DNA of 16,945 bases from SCQX01 sp035720945 (GCA_035720945.1 DASTNK010000004.1:1-16945), one strand, 5' to 3'. Counted from the stretch's first letter, positions 1-8,870 are shown. Program-made: numbers and translations. The notes: a model not told the origin generated them from the letters alone.

Positions 1-312
1 TTCGACACCTGGGACGTCCTGCGCACCTATAACGATGACTGGCGCCTGATCATCGTGGGCGACGCCACCATGAGCCCCTACGAGATCCTGCAGGTGGGCG
101 GCTCGGTGGAGCACTACAACACCGAGCCCGGCGCCGCCTGGCTGCAGCGCCTGCTTGAAGCCTGGCCCCGTTCGGCCTGGCTGAACCCCGAACCCCAAGG
201 GTCCTGGCATTATCGCCAGTCCATCGCCCTGGTCAAGGACATGATGCATGACCACATGTATTCTGTGACCGTGGATGGCCTGGAACAAGCCATGCGCCAG
301 TTGTCAAAATGA
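1..312 (+). CDS. VWA/CoxE-like protein, C-terminal part (partial gene)
   Basis: The reading frame is open from base 1 and stops at 310-312, giving the last 103 residues of a protein that begins outside the window. The visible part starts FDTWDVLRTYNDDWRLIIVGDA and contains SVEHYN and WLNPEP motifs. I recall these from the C-terminus of betaproteobacterial VWA-domain (CoxE-like) proteins, which usually sit beside a MoxR-type AAA+ ATPase. The hydrophobic LIIVGDA strand followed by MSPYEIL fits the last strands of a von Willebrand A fold. The metal-binding MIDAS residues would lie upstream and cannot be seen. The M16 peptidase start follows 79 bp later on the same strand. The family call rests on recognition only and the function is unknown. 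Confidence 0.7.
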   Translation, partial: FDTWDVLRTYNDDWRLIIVGDATMSPYEILQVGGSVEHYNTEPGAAWLQRLLEAWPRSAWLNPEPQGSWHYRQSIALVKDMMHDHMYSVTVDGLEQAMRQLSK

Positions 313-382
313 ACCCACGGGCAAGATCGGCGTCAAACCACCCAGCCGCGCCTTCCAGCGCACTTACCCGCAACGTCCACCC

Positions 383-386
383 GAGG
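383..386 (+). promoter_or_regulatory. Ribosome binding site deciding the M16 peptidase start
   Basis: GAGG lies 5 nt before the ATG at 392. The frame is open back to 275, but the upstream ATG would overlap the preceding gene and add 39 residues before an otherwise good signal peptide. The ATG at 392 is therefore preferred. Confidence 0.6.
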
Positions 387-391
387 CTTTC

Positions 392-3256
392 ATGCCGATA
401 TTTTTCCATCGCCTCGCCCGCCGCGCGGGCGAACTGCTCGCGCTTGCCCTGGTCACCGCCCCCGCCTGGGCGCTCACGCTCCCGGCGGGCGTCACGCGCG
501 GGCCATCCGTGCAGGGCGTCACGCAATACACGCTGACCAATGGGCTGCGCGTGGTGCTGGCGAACGATGACTCCCAGTCGACGACCACCGTGAACATGAC
601 CTATCTGGCCGGCGCCGACCGCGAGAACTATGGCCAGGCCGGCATGGCGCACGTGCTGGAGCACATGATGTTTCGCGGCACACCCAGGCTGCGCGACCCC
701 ATGGCCGCCTTCTCGCGGCGCGGCCTGGCCGCCAATGGCTCGACGACCAATGATCGAACGAGCTTCTATGCAACCTTCGCCGCCGACCCCAAGACGCTGG
801 ATTGGTTCCTGGACTGGCAGGCGGACGAAATGGTTCATGCCCTGCTGTCGCCGGAGGACCTCACGACCGAGCGCAAGGTGGTGCTCAGCGAAATGGAGCG
901 TGACAACAACAGTCCGGTCCAGGTGCTGCTGCAAACCATGCGTTCAACTGCGTACCAGTGGAACCATTACGGCCACACCGCGATGGGTACGCGCTCGGAC
1001 GTTGAGAGCGTCAATGTGGGCGAACTGCGGACGTTTTATCACAAGTATTACCAACCCGACGATGCCGTCCTGGTCATCACGGGCCGGTTCGATCCGGCCC
1101 AGACGCTGCGCGTCATCGCGACGGCCTTCGGCAAGATACCCAGGCCAACTCGGCCGCTGCTCCCCGACCACACGGTGGAACCGGTGCAGGATGGCGCGCG
1201 CCAGGTCACTCTGCGCCGTCATGGCGGCAGCCCTTATGTGGGGGCGCTGTACCACATACCCCAGGCCGCGAGCCCGCAATACATACCCGTGAGCCTGGGC
1301 GTCGCAATCCTGACGGACACCCCATCGGGACGGCTGTACCATGCCTTGGTGAAAACACGGCTGAGCACGTCGATCGACGGTTTCGCGGCGGCGATGCGCC
1401 AGCCGGGCTACGCCTTCTTCGGTGCCCAGCTCGCTCCCACCATCGACCCCGACAAGGCGCTGGCCGCGATGGAAAAAGTGCTGGACTCGATCGGCTCCAG
1501 GCCGTTCACCCAGGAAGAACTCGGTCGCATCAAGCGTGAGTGGCTCACAGGCTGGGACCAGACCTACGCGGACCCCGGCGCCTTGGCCGCGGCCCTGGCC
1601 AGTGCAAGCGCCCATGGTGACTGGCGCCTGTTCTTCCTGGACCGGGACCGCGTCAAGAACGCCACGCTCGCCCAGGTGCAGGATGCCACACAAGCCTACC
1701 TGGTGGGTAGCAATCGCACCACGGGCCAATACCTTCCCACCATCGACCCCGTGCGGGCACCCGCCTCGACCCCGGTCGATCTGGCAGCGCTGTTCAAGCA
1801 CTTCCAGGGAGGCAAAGCCCCCGTTGCCGTGCCCGCGTTCGACGCCAGCCCCGCCAACATCGACGCCCGAACCCAACGCCATTCGCTACACCTCCCCAAC
1901 GGCACCGTGAAACTGGCGCTGCTGTCCAAGCCCACCCGGGGCGACACGGTGCAAGCGCTCATGCTGCTGCGGTTCGGCAATGTTGAAGACCTGCGCGGCA
2001 CGCGCTCCGTGTCCCGCGCCGTCGCCAACCTGCTGGACAACGGCACGACCGACATGACACGCCAGCAGATTCAGGATCGCTTCAACCAATTGCAGGCCAA
2101 TGTGGATTTCAGCGGATCCGGTGGCGCGGTCGTGGTGAACCTGTCATGCAAAGGCGAATACCTGCCGCAGGTGACCGCCCTGGTGCTGAAGATTCTGCGT
2201 CAGGCGGACTTCCCTGAGAGCGAGTTGGCAAACTACCAACGCCAGGCCGCCGCATCGATCGAAGACGCCATGTCCAGCCCGAACGCGCGCGCGGCCCAGG
2301 CCCTGGCGCGCCACGACAACCCCTGGCCCAAGGACGACATCCGCTACACTCCCAGCTTCGACGAAACCCTGCACGCCGTGCAAAGCCTGACACGCCAGGA
2401 CCTGCTGGATTTCCACAATAAATTCTATGGCACCGGGAACATCGAATTCTCCGCTGTGGGGCAGTTCGACACGAAAGCACTGGAACAAGCGCTGACCGCC
2501 GGGCTGAAAGGCTGGCACAAAGCTCCCGCCCACCAGCGCGTGCCGAATCCGTATCGCGCCGTGCCACCACAGACGTTCACCCTCAACACCCCCGGGAAGA
2601 CCAACGCGGTGTACCTGTCCACACTGCCCGTCAAGGTGAAGGACAGCGATGCGGATTATCCTGCGCTGTTCCTTGCGAACTACCTGTTGGGCGGCTCCGA
2701 GACATCTAGGCTTTGGAATCGCCTGCGCGTGCAGGATGGGCTGTCCTATACCGTGCAGAGCAGCCTGGACGTGTCGTCGCATGAGCCGTCGGGCCAATGG
2801 TCCATCTATGCGATCACCGCGCCAAAGAACACGTCACATGTGCAAAGCGACGTCGCGGCCGTGTTGGCCGAGGTGCTGAGCAAGGGCTTCACCCCAGAGG
2901 AAGTCAAACAAGGCATCGCCTCGATCCTGAACTACCGCAAGCTCCAGTTGACGCGGGATGGCGCGGTCGCCAGCACGTGGATCGATTACATGCGACTGGG
3001 GCGCGACTACACCTGGTGGTCCGATCTGGACAAGAAACTGGCAGGGCTCACGGCATCGAAGGTCAACGCGGCGTTGCGCGCCGTGCTCAGGCCGTCGCAG
3101 TTCAGCACAGCCATCGCCGAGGATGTCGCCGCCGCGAAGCAGCCGCAAGCCGTGCCTGCTGGCAAGAAGCCGGAAACGAAAAGCCCTGGCGAAAGCCAGG
3201 GCCCGGGCCCGCAAAAGCGCAGCGCCCCCCTCAGTGGGGAGCAAGGCGTCAACTGA
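392..3256 (+). CDS. Secreted M16 (pitrilysin/insulinase family) zinc metallopeptidase
   Basis: This 954-residue protein has a signal peptide at about 1-27: a basic start, then a hydrophobic LLALALVTA core and an AWA cleavage site. The inverted zinc motif HVLEH is at 87-91 (H87 and H91 ligands, E90 catalytic base). E167, 76 residues later in VVLSEMERD, is the expected third ligand. Length and layout fit a two-half fused M16 peptidase, with active half-domains at about 45-390. The inactive second half is at about 495-880, lacks HxxEH and carries the SRLWNRLRVQDGLSY segment typical of the C-terminal domain. It probably degrades peptides in the periplasm; the substrate is unknown. The last ~45 residues are low-complexity (Ala/Pro/Lys/Gly) and are encoded by DNA rich in inverted repeats. 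Its stop overlaps the convergent dnaJ stop by 8 bp. Confidence 0.92.
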   Translation: MPIFFHRLARRAGELLALALVTAPAWALTLPAGVTRGPSVQGVTQYTLTNGLRVVLANDDSQSTTTVNMTYLAGADRENYGQAGMAHVLEHMMFRGTPRLRDPMAAFSRRGLAANGSTTNDRTSFYATFAADPKTLDWFLDWQADEMVHALLSPEDLTTERKVVLSEMERDNNSPVQVLLQTMRSTAYQWNHYGHTAMGTRSDVESVNVGELRTFYHKYYQPDDAVLVITGRFDPAQTLRVIATAFGKIPRPTRPLLPDHTVEPVQDGARQVTLRRHGGSPYVGALYHIPQAASPQYIPVSLGVAILTDTPSGRLYHALVKTRLSTSIDGFAAAMRQPGYAFFGAQLAPTIDPDKALAAMEKVLDSIGSRPFTQEELGRIKREWLTGWDQTYADPGALAAALASASAHGDWRLFFLDRDRVKNATLAQVQDATQAYLVGSNRTTGQYLPTIDPVRAPASTPVDLAALFKHFQGGKAPVAVPAFDASPANIDARTQRHSLHLPNGTVKLALLSKPTRGDTVQALMLLRFGNVEDLRGTRSVSRAVANLLDNGTTDMTRQQIQDRFNQLQANVDFSGSGGAVVVNLSCKGEYLPQVTALVLKILRQADFPESELANYQRQAAASIEDAMSSPNARAAQALARHDNPWPKDDIRYTPSFDETLHAVQSLTRQDLLDFHNKFYGTGNIEFSAVGQFDTKALEQALTAGLKGWHKAPAHQRVPNPYRAVPPQTFTLNTPGKTNAVYLSTLPVKVKDSDADYPALFLANYLLGGSETSRLWNRLRVQDGLSYTVQSSLDVSSHEPSGQWSIYAITAPKNTSHVQSDVAAVLAEVLSKGFTPEEVKQGIASILNYRKLQLTRDGAVASTWIDYMRLGRDYTWWSDLDKKLAGLTASKVNAALRAVLRPSQFSTAIAEDVAAAKQPQAVPAGKKPETKSPGESQGPGPQKRSAPLSGEQGVN
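3172..3202 (-). terminator. Intrinsic terminator of the dnaK-dnaJ transcript, inside the M16 coding region
   Basis: On the minus strand GCCCTGGC-TTTC-GCCAGGGC (3202-3183) is a perfect 8-bp stem with a 4-nt loop, followed at once by TTTTCGTTT. It lies 47 nt beyond the dnaJ stop. Read on the plus strand the same stem has a GAAA loop but no U-tract, so it would act only on the dnaJ strand. Confidence 0.75.
3199..3242. repeat. Cluster of GC-rich palindromes at the M16/dnaJ convergent junction
   Basis: A perfect 12-bp palindrome GGGCCCGGGCCC (3199-3210) is followed by CCCCTCAGTGGGG, a 4-bp stem with a 5-nt loop. They sit between the dnaJ stop and its terminator and encode the last residues of the peptidase. 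They look like intergenic palindromic material that became coding. Confidence 0.45.
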
Positions 3257-4367
3257 AGAAGCTCTTCACCTTGTCGGTCCACGATTCGCTCTTGGGCGAA
3301 TGCCGGTCACCACCTTGCGATAGCGAGATTTCGAAATCGCGCAGCAGTTTTTTCTGCTCATCGGAGAGGCGCACCGGTGTCTCGACCGAGACGTGGCAGT
3401 ACAGGTCGCCTGGATAGCTGGACCGCACGCCCCGTATGCCTTTGCCGCGCAAGCGGAAGGTCTTCCCGGTCTGGGTGCCTTCGGGGATGGAGATCTCCCC
3501 TTTACCGGTGAGCGTGGGGACTTCCAGCGGACCACCCAGGGCCGCCTTGGTGAACGGTATGGTCAATTCGCAGTGCAGATCCTCGCCATCGCGTTGGAAG
3601 ATGCCATGTGGCTTGAGGTGGATTTCAACATAGAGATCGCCCGGCGGGCCGCCATTGACGCCGGGTTCGCCGTTGCCCGAAGAGCGGATGCGCATACCGT
3701 CATCGATGCCGGCGGGAATCTTGACCTGCAGCGTCTTGTTCTTGCGCGTGCGCCCCACGCCTTCGCAAGCCTGACAGGGATCAGTGATCTCCTTGCCCGT
3801 GCCGTGGCAGGTCGGGCAGGTTTGCTGGACACTGAAAAACCCCTGCTGCATGCGCACCGCGCCGCTCCCGCCACAGGAATGGCAGGTGCGCGGCTGGGTG
3901 CCGGGCTTGGCGCCCGAACCATGGCAGACATCGCAGGTTTCCCAACTGGGCACACGGATTTCGGTGTCGAACCCGGCGGCGGCCTGCTCCAGGCTGATCT
4001 CGAGCGTGTACTTCAGGTCGGCGCCGCGGTAGACCTGCGGGCCGCCGCTGCGGCGCCCGCCTCCGAATATCTCGCCGAAGATGTCGCCGAAGGCGTCGGC
4101 GAAACCCGCACCGCCCATGCCGCCCATGCCGGCGTTGCTGGGGTCCACCCCCGCGTGGCCGAACCGGTCGTACGCCCCGCGCTTCTCTTTGTCGGCGAGG
4201 ATCTCGTAGGCCTGCTTGGCCTCCTTGAACTTTTCCTCGGCCTCTTTATTGCCCGGATTGCGATCCGGGTGGTACTTCATGGCCAGCTTCCGGTAAGCCT
4301 TTTTCAGTTCGTCGTCGGACGCGTTCTTCGCCACGCCCAGAATTTCATACAAATCGCGTTGTGCCAT
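3249..4367 (-). CDS. dnaJ: Chaperone protein DnaJ (Hsp40 co-chaperone)
   Basis: DnaJ stimulates the DnaK ATPase and delivers unfolded substrates in the cytoplasm. The 372-residue protein has the full type I layout. The J domain covers 1-70, with HPD at 33-35. A Gly/Phe-rich linker follows at about 70-110. The zinc domain has four CxxCxGxG repeats, with cysteines at 145/148, 162/165, 184/187 and 198/201. C-terminal substrate-binding domains cover about 210-335. The start ATG (4365-4367) opens MAQRDLYEILGV, the normal DnaJ N-terminus. It lies 145 nt downstream of the dnaK stop, with a 12-bp inverted repeat between them. No separate sigma-32 promoter is visible before it, so it is probably read from the dnaK promoters. 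The M16 gene converges on it and overlaps it by 8 bp. Confidence 0.98.
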   Translation of the reverse strand: MAQRDLYEILGVAKNASDDELKKAYRKLAMKYHPDRNPGNKEAEEKFKEAKQAYEILADKEKRGAYDRFGHAGVDPSNAGMGGMGGAGFADAFGDIFGEIFGGGRRSGGPQVYRGADLKYTLEISLEQAAAGFDTEIRVPSWETCDVCHGSGAKPGTQPRTCHSCGGSGAVRMQQGFFSVQQTCPTCHGTGKEITDPCQACEGVGRTRKNKTLQVKIPAGIDDGMRIRSSGNGEPGVNGGPPGDLYVEIHLKPHGIFQRDGEDLHCELTIPFTKAALGGPLEVPTLTGKGEISIPEGTQTGKTFRLRGKGIRGVRSSYPGDLYCHVSVETPVRLSDEQKKLLRDFEISLSQGGDRHSPKSESWTDKVKSFFS

Positions 4368-4421
4368 AGTGTCGCCGGCGTTGCTAACGCCCGTTCCTCA
4401 CTTCAGAATAAGAACGAGAAC

Positions 4422-4455
4422 GCCCGGTTTTCGACGAGACCGCCGAAAACCGGGC
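4422..4455 (-). terminator. 12-bp inverted repeat between dnaK and dnaJ (attenuator or processing hairpin)
   Basis: GCCCGGTTTTCG (4422-4433) and CGAAAACCGGGC (4444-4455) pair perfectly around a 10-nt loop. On the dnaK strand the stem is followed by GTTCTCGTTCTT, T-rich but not a clean U-tract. It could partly terminate after dnaK or stabilise the dnaK mRNA 3' end, lowering dnaJ relative to dnaK. Confidence 0.55.
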
Positions 4456-4477
4456 TTGGCCGGGCCGCGCGGCCAAG
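4455..4477. repeat. GC-rich inverted repeat after the dnaK stop
   Basis: CTTGGCC (4455-4461) and GGCCAAG (4471-4477) pair around 9 nt that include part of a perfect GGCCGCGCGGCC palindrome (4463-4474). It adjoins the 12-bp hairpin and lies between the dnaK stop and that hairpin in the direction of transcription. No function can be assigned. Confidence 0.4.
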
Positions 4478-4512
4478 GGCCACCGCAGCCTTCCGCTCAT
4501 GCGGTCCGGCCG

Positions 4513-6447
<1,935 letters not shown>

Positions 6448-6505
6448 GATCTGCAATCCTGAAAATAATTGCTGAAAAACAGTGGAAATGAATCTGGTTA
6501 TGTCC

Positions 6506-6535
6506 TAGCTGGGGGCCGAAACCGTGAATTTCAAG
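6506..6535 (-). promoter_or_regulatory. Sigma-32 (heat-shock) promoter of dnaK
   Basis: On the minus strand a perfect CTTGAAA -35 (6535-6529) is followed by a 14-nt spacer and CCCCAGCTA (6514-6506), close to the sigma-32 -10 CCCCATNTA. The predicted start near 6500 gives a ~52-nt leader before dnaK, so dnaK can be heat-induced apart from grpE. Confidence 0.7.
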
Positions 6536-6557
6536 ACTCGGACGTGCCGCCCCCGCC

Positions 6558-6580
6558 AGCCGCCCGTTGGCACGGCGGCT
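6558..6580 (-). other. GC-rich hairpin at the grpE stop codon
   Basis: AGCCGCC (6558-6564) and GGCGGCT (6574-6580) pair perfectly around 9 nt, starting in the grpE stop codon. No U-tract follows on the minus strand. It may slow read-through or mark an RNA-processing point between grpE and dnaK. It is not a clear terminator. Confidence 0.4.
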
Positions 6581-7176
6581 CAACCGGCAGGCTGACCCGA
6601 CGAGACCGTGACCAGGGCGGGCCTCAGCACGCGGTCGGCAATGGTATAGCCTTTCTGCAGCATGTCCACGACCGCCCCTTCGGGCAGATCGGACGGAATC
6701 GACGAGATGGCCTGATGCGCGTGCGGGTCGAACTTGTCACCCGGCGCGGGGGCCACCTCGCGCAGCAGGTTGCGTTCGAACGCCACATTCAATTGCTTCA
6801 GCGTGGCTTCCACCCCTTCCTTCCAGGAGTCGGCGGTTTGCTCGGCCTGGGAGAGGGCCGCCTCGAGGCTGTCCTTGACCGGCACCAGGCTCTCGGCGAA
6901 CGATTCGGTCCCGAATTTGCGCGCTTTGGCGACTTCTTCCTGCGAACGTCGGCGAATGTTCTCGACCTCGGCCTTGGCGCGCAGCAGTTGGTCATGGTAC
7001 TGCGCGACCTGGGTCTGGGCTTCGGCGAGCAGCGAGGCAAGATCCTCGGCGGGCGCGGATTCCAGCCCCGCGGCGCCGGCCTCGCCCCCCTGCTTTTCGT
7101 TGACTTCGAGTTTTTCCGACGTATCTACCGGTTGATCCCGTCGCGCGGGATCAAGGGGTTCGTTCGGTGACGACAT
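6580..7176 (-). CDS. grpE: GrpE nucleotide exchange factor
   Basis: GrpE releases ADP from DnaK. This is a 198-residue protein from the ATG at 7176, with GGAG about 6-7 nt upstream. An in-frame GTG four codons earlier (7188) overlaps that ribosome site and is unlikely. The first ~50 residues are acidic and disordered. A long coiled coil follows (about 50-120, including VENIRRRSQEE). The C-terminal beta domain has GDKFDPHAHQAIS and the signature VVDMLQKGYTIADRVLRPAL. grpE is the promoter-proximal gene of the chaperone cluster, with a near-perfect sigma-32 promoter 39 nt upstream. In related genomes as I recall them, hemH lies just upstream; here only a fragment remains. Confidence 0.98.
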   Translation of the reverse strand: MSSPNEPLDPARRDQPVDTSEKLEVNEKQGGEAGAAGLESAPAEDLASLLAEAQTQVAQYHDQLLRAKAEVENIRRRSQEEVAKARKFGTESFAESLVPVKDSLEAALSQAEQTADSWKEGVEATLKQLNVAFERNLLREVAPAPGDKFDPHAHQAISSIPSDLPEGAVVDMLQKGYTIADRVLRPALVTVSSGQPAG

Positions 7177-7214
7177 AAATCTCTCCACATCTCAAAAAAC
7201 GTTCAATTCAGTCA

Positions 7215-7242
7215 AAATGGGGACGATTACCCTCGTTTCAAG
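7215..7242 (-). promoter_or_regulatory. Sigma-32 (heat-shock) promoter of grpE
   Basis: On the minus strand CTTGAAA (7242-7236), a 13-nt spacer and CCCCATTT (7222-7215) match the sigma-32 consensus almost exactly. The predicted start near 7208 gives a ~32-nt leader before the grpE ATG. Confidence 0.85.
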
Positions 7243-7250
7243 GCCTTGAA
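7237..7250. promoter_or_regulatory. 14-bp perfect palindrome overlapping the grpE -35
   Basis: TTCAAGGCCTTGAA is its own reverse complement and covers most of the -35 hexamer of the grpE promoter. It could be an operator, or it could follow from two abutting CTTGAA boxes. No matching CCCCAT -10 lies on the plus side, so a divergent sigma-32 promoter is unlikely. Confidence 0.4.
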
Positions 7251-7545
7251 CGCGAAAAACAATGACTGGCCGTTTGGACAACACGCATTGGCCCGCCGCG
7301 CCTCGACCGACCCAGCACAGTATTTGACGCTATCAGAGACATGACCGCGTCTTTTCGGCCTGGGCGCAGCACCAAAGAAGGTCGATGCATCCCATCTGGC
7401 TCCATGAGTGTGACAAATTTGTTCACACACCCAAGGCGGCCAGCCATTCACCGGCCCGGCCAGCGCCGGAAAAGTCCGCCCCCCCCGGAAATGTGGCTCA
7501 GCCGATCGGGACGGAAACCCAGCCGGACAGGTGGCACGTCAGGAG
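7251..7545. other. Non-coding stretch between grpE and the hemH remnant
   Basis: About 300 bp with no credible gene. Short open frames here lack family motifs. It holds an AT-rich imperfect palindrome (7408-7428) and a C8 run (7479-7486). The minus frame ending EWLAALGV before a stop (TGA at 7430-7428) faintly recalls a ferrochelatase C-terminus. The region is probably what remains of hemH after internal deletion and decay. Confidence 0.5.
7408..7428. repeat. AT-centred imperfect palindrome
   Basis: GTGTGA (7408-7413) and TCACAC (7423-7428) flank CAAATTTGT. With one bulged base the arms pair as TGTGA(A)CAAA against TTTGTTCACA. The low-GC centre stands out from its surroundings. It could be a regulator site. 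The arm spacing of 9 is wrong for a CRP/FNR box. Confidence 0.35.
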
Positions 7546-7706
7546 GCCGGCCAGGAATTCCGCCAAAGACCGGCGAATCGCGCCTGGCGGGGTTCATCGG
7601 GTGTGCCAAGGTTGATCAGCAGCACGCCCACGGCACCTATTTCCCGCGCGGGCGGGTCGGGATCGAAGCGGTGCGGATCGGGTGCGCCCGGCAGAAAGCG
7701 CGTCAT
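7546..7706 (-). pseudogene. hemH: Ferrochelatase (hemH) N-terminal remnant, frameshifted and truncated
   Basis: Reading on the minus strand from the ATG at 7706, the frame begins MTRFLPGAPDPHRFDPDPPA and continues GVLLINLGTPDEP. This is the conserved ferrochelatase N-terminus (VGVLLxNLGTPDxP). It then runs RQARFAGLWRNSWPAS to a stop. In another frame the same bases read AIRRSLAEFLAG, matching the next ferrochelatase block (A-x-RRYLxEFL). A frameshift (net -1 or +2) must therefore lie just after GTPDEP, near 7590. Homology ends near 7546. Intact HemH needs about 1.1 kb, but only ~530 bp separate hrcA and grpE, so most of the gene is gone. The ATG overlaps the hrcA stop as ATGA, a relic of translational coupling. 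Confidence 0.8.
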
Positions 7707-8713
7707 GACGGGTTGTTGCTGAGCGCGTTCGACAGCAGCCGGGCTGTGATGTCCACAATGGGGATGACCCGTTCATACGCCATGCGCGACGGCCCGATCA
7801 CCCCCAGTGTGCCCACCACCTGGCCGTCCACACCGTAGGGTGCCGTGATCACCGACACGTCTTCCAGCGGCACCAGTTGCGAATCGCCACCGATGTATAT
7901 CTGAACGCCTTGGGCGCGGCTGGACACGTCCAGCAATTGCAGCAGATCGGTCTTTTTCTCGAACAGGGCGAACATGCCGCGCAGGCGGTCCATGTCGGAG
8001 GCGATCTCGAAGATGTCCAGCAGCTTGCTTTCACCGGAAATGACCACGGTTTCGTCTGAATCGACCGGCGCGGTGCCCGCCTCGACCGCGGCCTGCATCA
8101 GACGCGAAATATCCTGCTGCAGCGAAACCAGCTCGCTCGCCATGGTGCCGCGCACCTGCTCGAACGACATGCCCGAGAAATGCTGATTGAAGAAATTGCC
8201 CGCCTCGATCAACTCCTGGTCTTGATAGTCGCGCTGGGCGAACAGGATGCGGTTCTGCACATCGCCATCGGGTGTGACGATGATCAGCAACACCCGCTTG
8301 TCCGACAGGCGGATGAATTCTATATGGCGAAAGACCTGGGTGCGCCGCGGCGTGAGCACCACGCCGGCGAACTGGGACAGATTGGACAGCAGCGCCGCGG
8401 CCGCGTTGATGGCCCGGGTCGGCTCGGCCGCGGGCAGCATTTGTCGCACCTGGCTGGCGGGCAAGGCCTCGAACTGCTGCACGGCGAGGAGGCGATCGAC
8501 GAACATGCGATAGCCGCGCGGCGTGGGTACCCGACCGGCCGACGTATGGGGGCTGTGGATCAAGCCGAGCTCTTCCAGATCGGCCATGACATTGCGTATG
8601 GTGGCGGGAGAGAGGTCGAACATCTTCGACAGCGTGCGCGACCCCACGGGCTGGCCATCAGCTATGTAGCGCTCGATCAGCGCCTTGAGGAGGGCATTCG
8701 CTCTATCATCCAT
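7703..8713 (-). CDS. hrcA: Heat-inducible transcription repressor HrcA
   Basis: HrcA represses chaperone operons by binding CIRCE operators and needs GroEL for activity. The 336-residue protein has the family N-terminal winged-helix domain (1 to about 105), including PVGSRTLS, LSPATIRNVMADLEELGLI and HTSAGRVPTPRGYRMFVD. A GAF-like effector/dimerisation region with an inserted domain follows. The C-terminal block VVGTLGVIGPSRMAYERVIPIVDITA is diagnostic. The ATG (8711-8713) gives the standard MDDRANALLKALIERYI start. No good ribosome site precedes it. TAAAAT ends 6 nt before the ATG, so a leaderless message is possible. nadK is divergent, and the hemH remnant overlaps the stop by 4 bp. Confidence 0.97.
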   Translation of the reverse strand: MDDRANALLKALIERYIADGQPVGSRTLSKMFDLSPATIRNVMADLEELGLIHSPHTSAGRVPTPRGYRMFVDRLLAVQQFEALPASQVRQMLPAAEPTRAINAAAALLSNLSQFAGVVLTPRRTQVFRHIEFIRLSDKRVLLIIVTPDGDVQNRILFAQRDYQDQELIEAGNFFNQHFSGMSFEQVRGTMASELVSLQQDISRLMQAAVEAGTAPVDSDETVVISGESKLLDIFEIASDMDRLRGMFALFEKKTDLLQLLDVSSRAQGVQIYIGGDSQLVPLEDVSVITAPYGVDGQVVGTLGVIGPSRMAYERVIPIVDITARLLSNALSNNPS

Positions 8714-8719
8714 ACGTCT

Positions 8720-8725
8720 ATTTTA
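8720..8725 (-). promoter_or_regulatory. Possible -10 element of hrcA
   Basis: TAAAAT on the minus strand stands 6 nt before the hrcA ATG. Initiation about 7 nt downstream would start at the A of the ATG. No convincing -35 is seen. Confidence 0.3.
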
Positions 8726-8824
8726 TGCAATTCCCACCCACGCGCCCGACATTCCGCCGCTGGGGGCGGAAACCGGGCCCGCGGCCGCTGGTTTCCACGA
8801 CTGCCGCAAGCCGTGGCGGCCACT

Positions 8825-8830
8825 TATAAT
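8825..8830 (+). promoter_or_regulatory. Consensus -10 (TATAAT) of nadK-recN
   Basis: A perfect TATAAT lies 40 nt before the nadK ATG in the hrcA/nadK divergent region. The -35 position (around 8801-8807, CTGCCGC) is weak. The predicted leader is ~33 nt. Confidence 0.55.
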
Positions 8831-8870
8831 CAATGCCACATCCACATTTTATCCGCGAGGCCCGCGCCCC

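Noticed and set aside
7408..7428. CRP/FNR box at TGTGA...TCACA
   Set aside because: The half-sites are 9 nt apart instead of 6, and no promoter is placed to use it.
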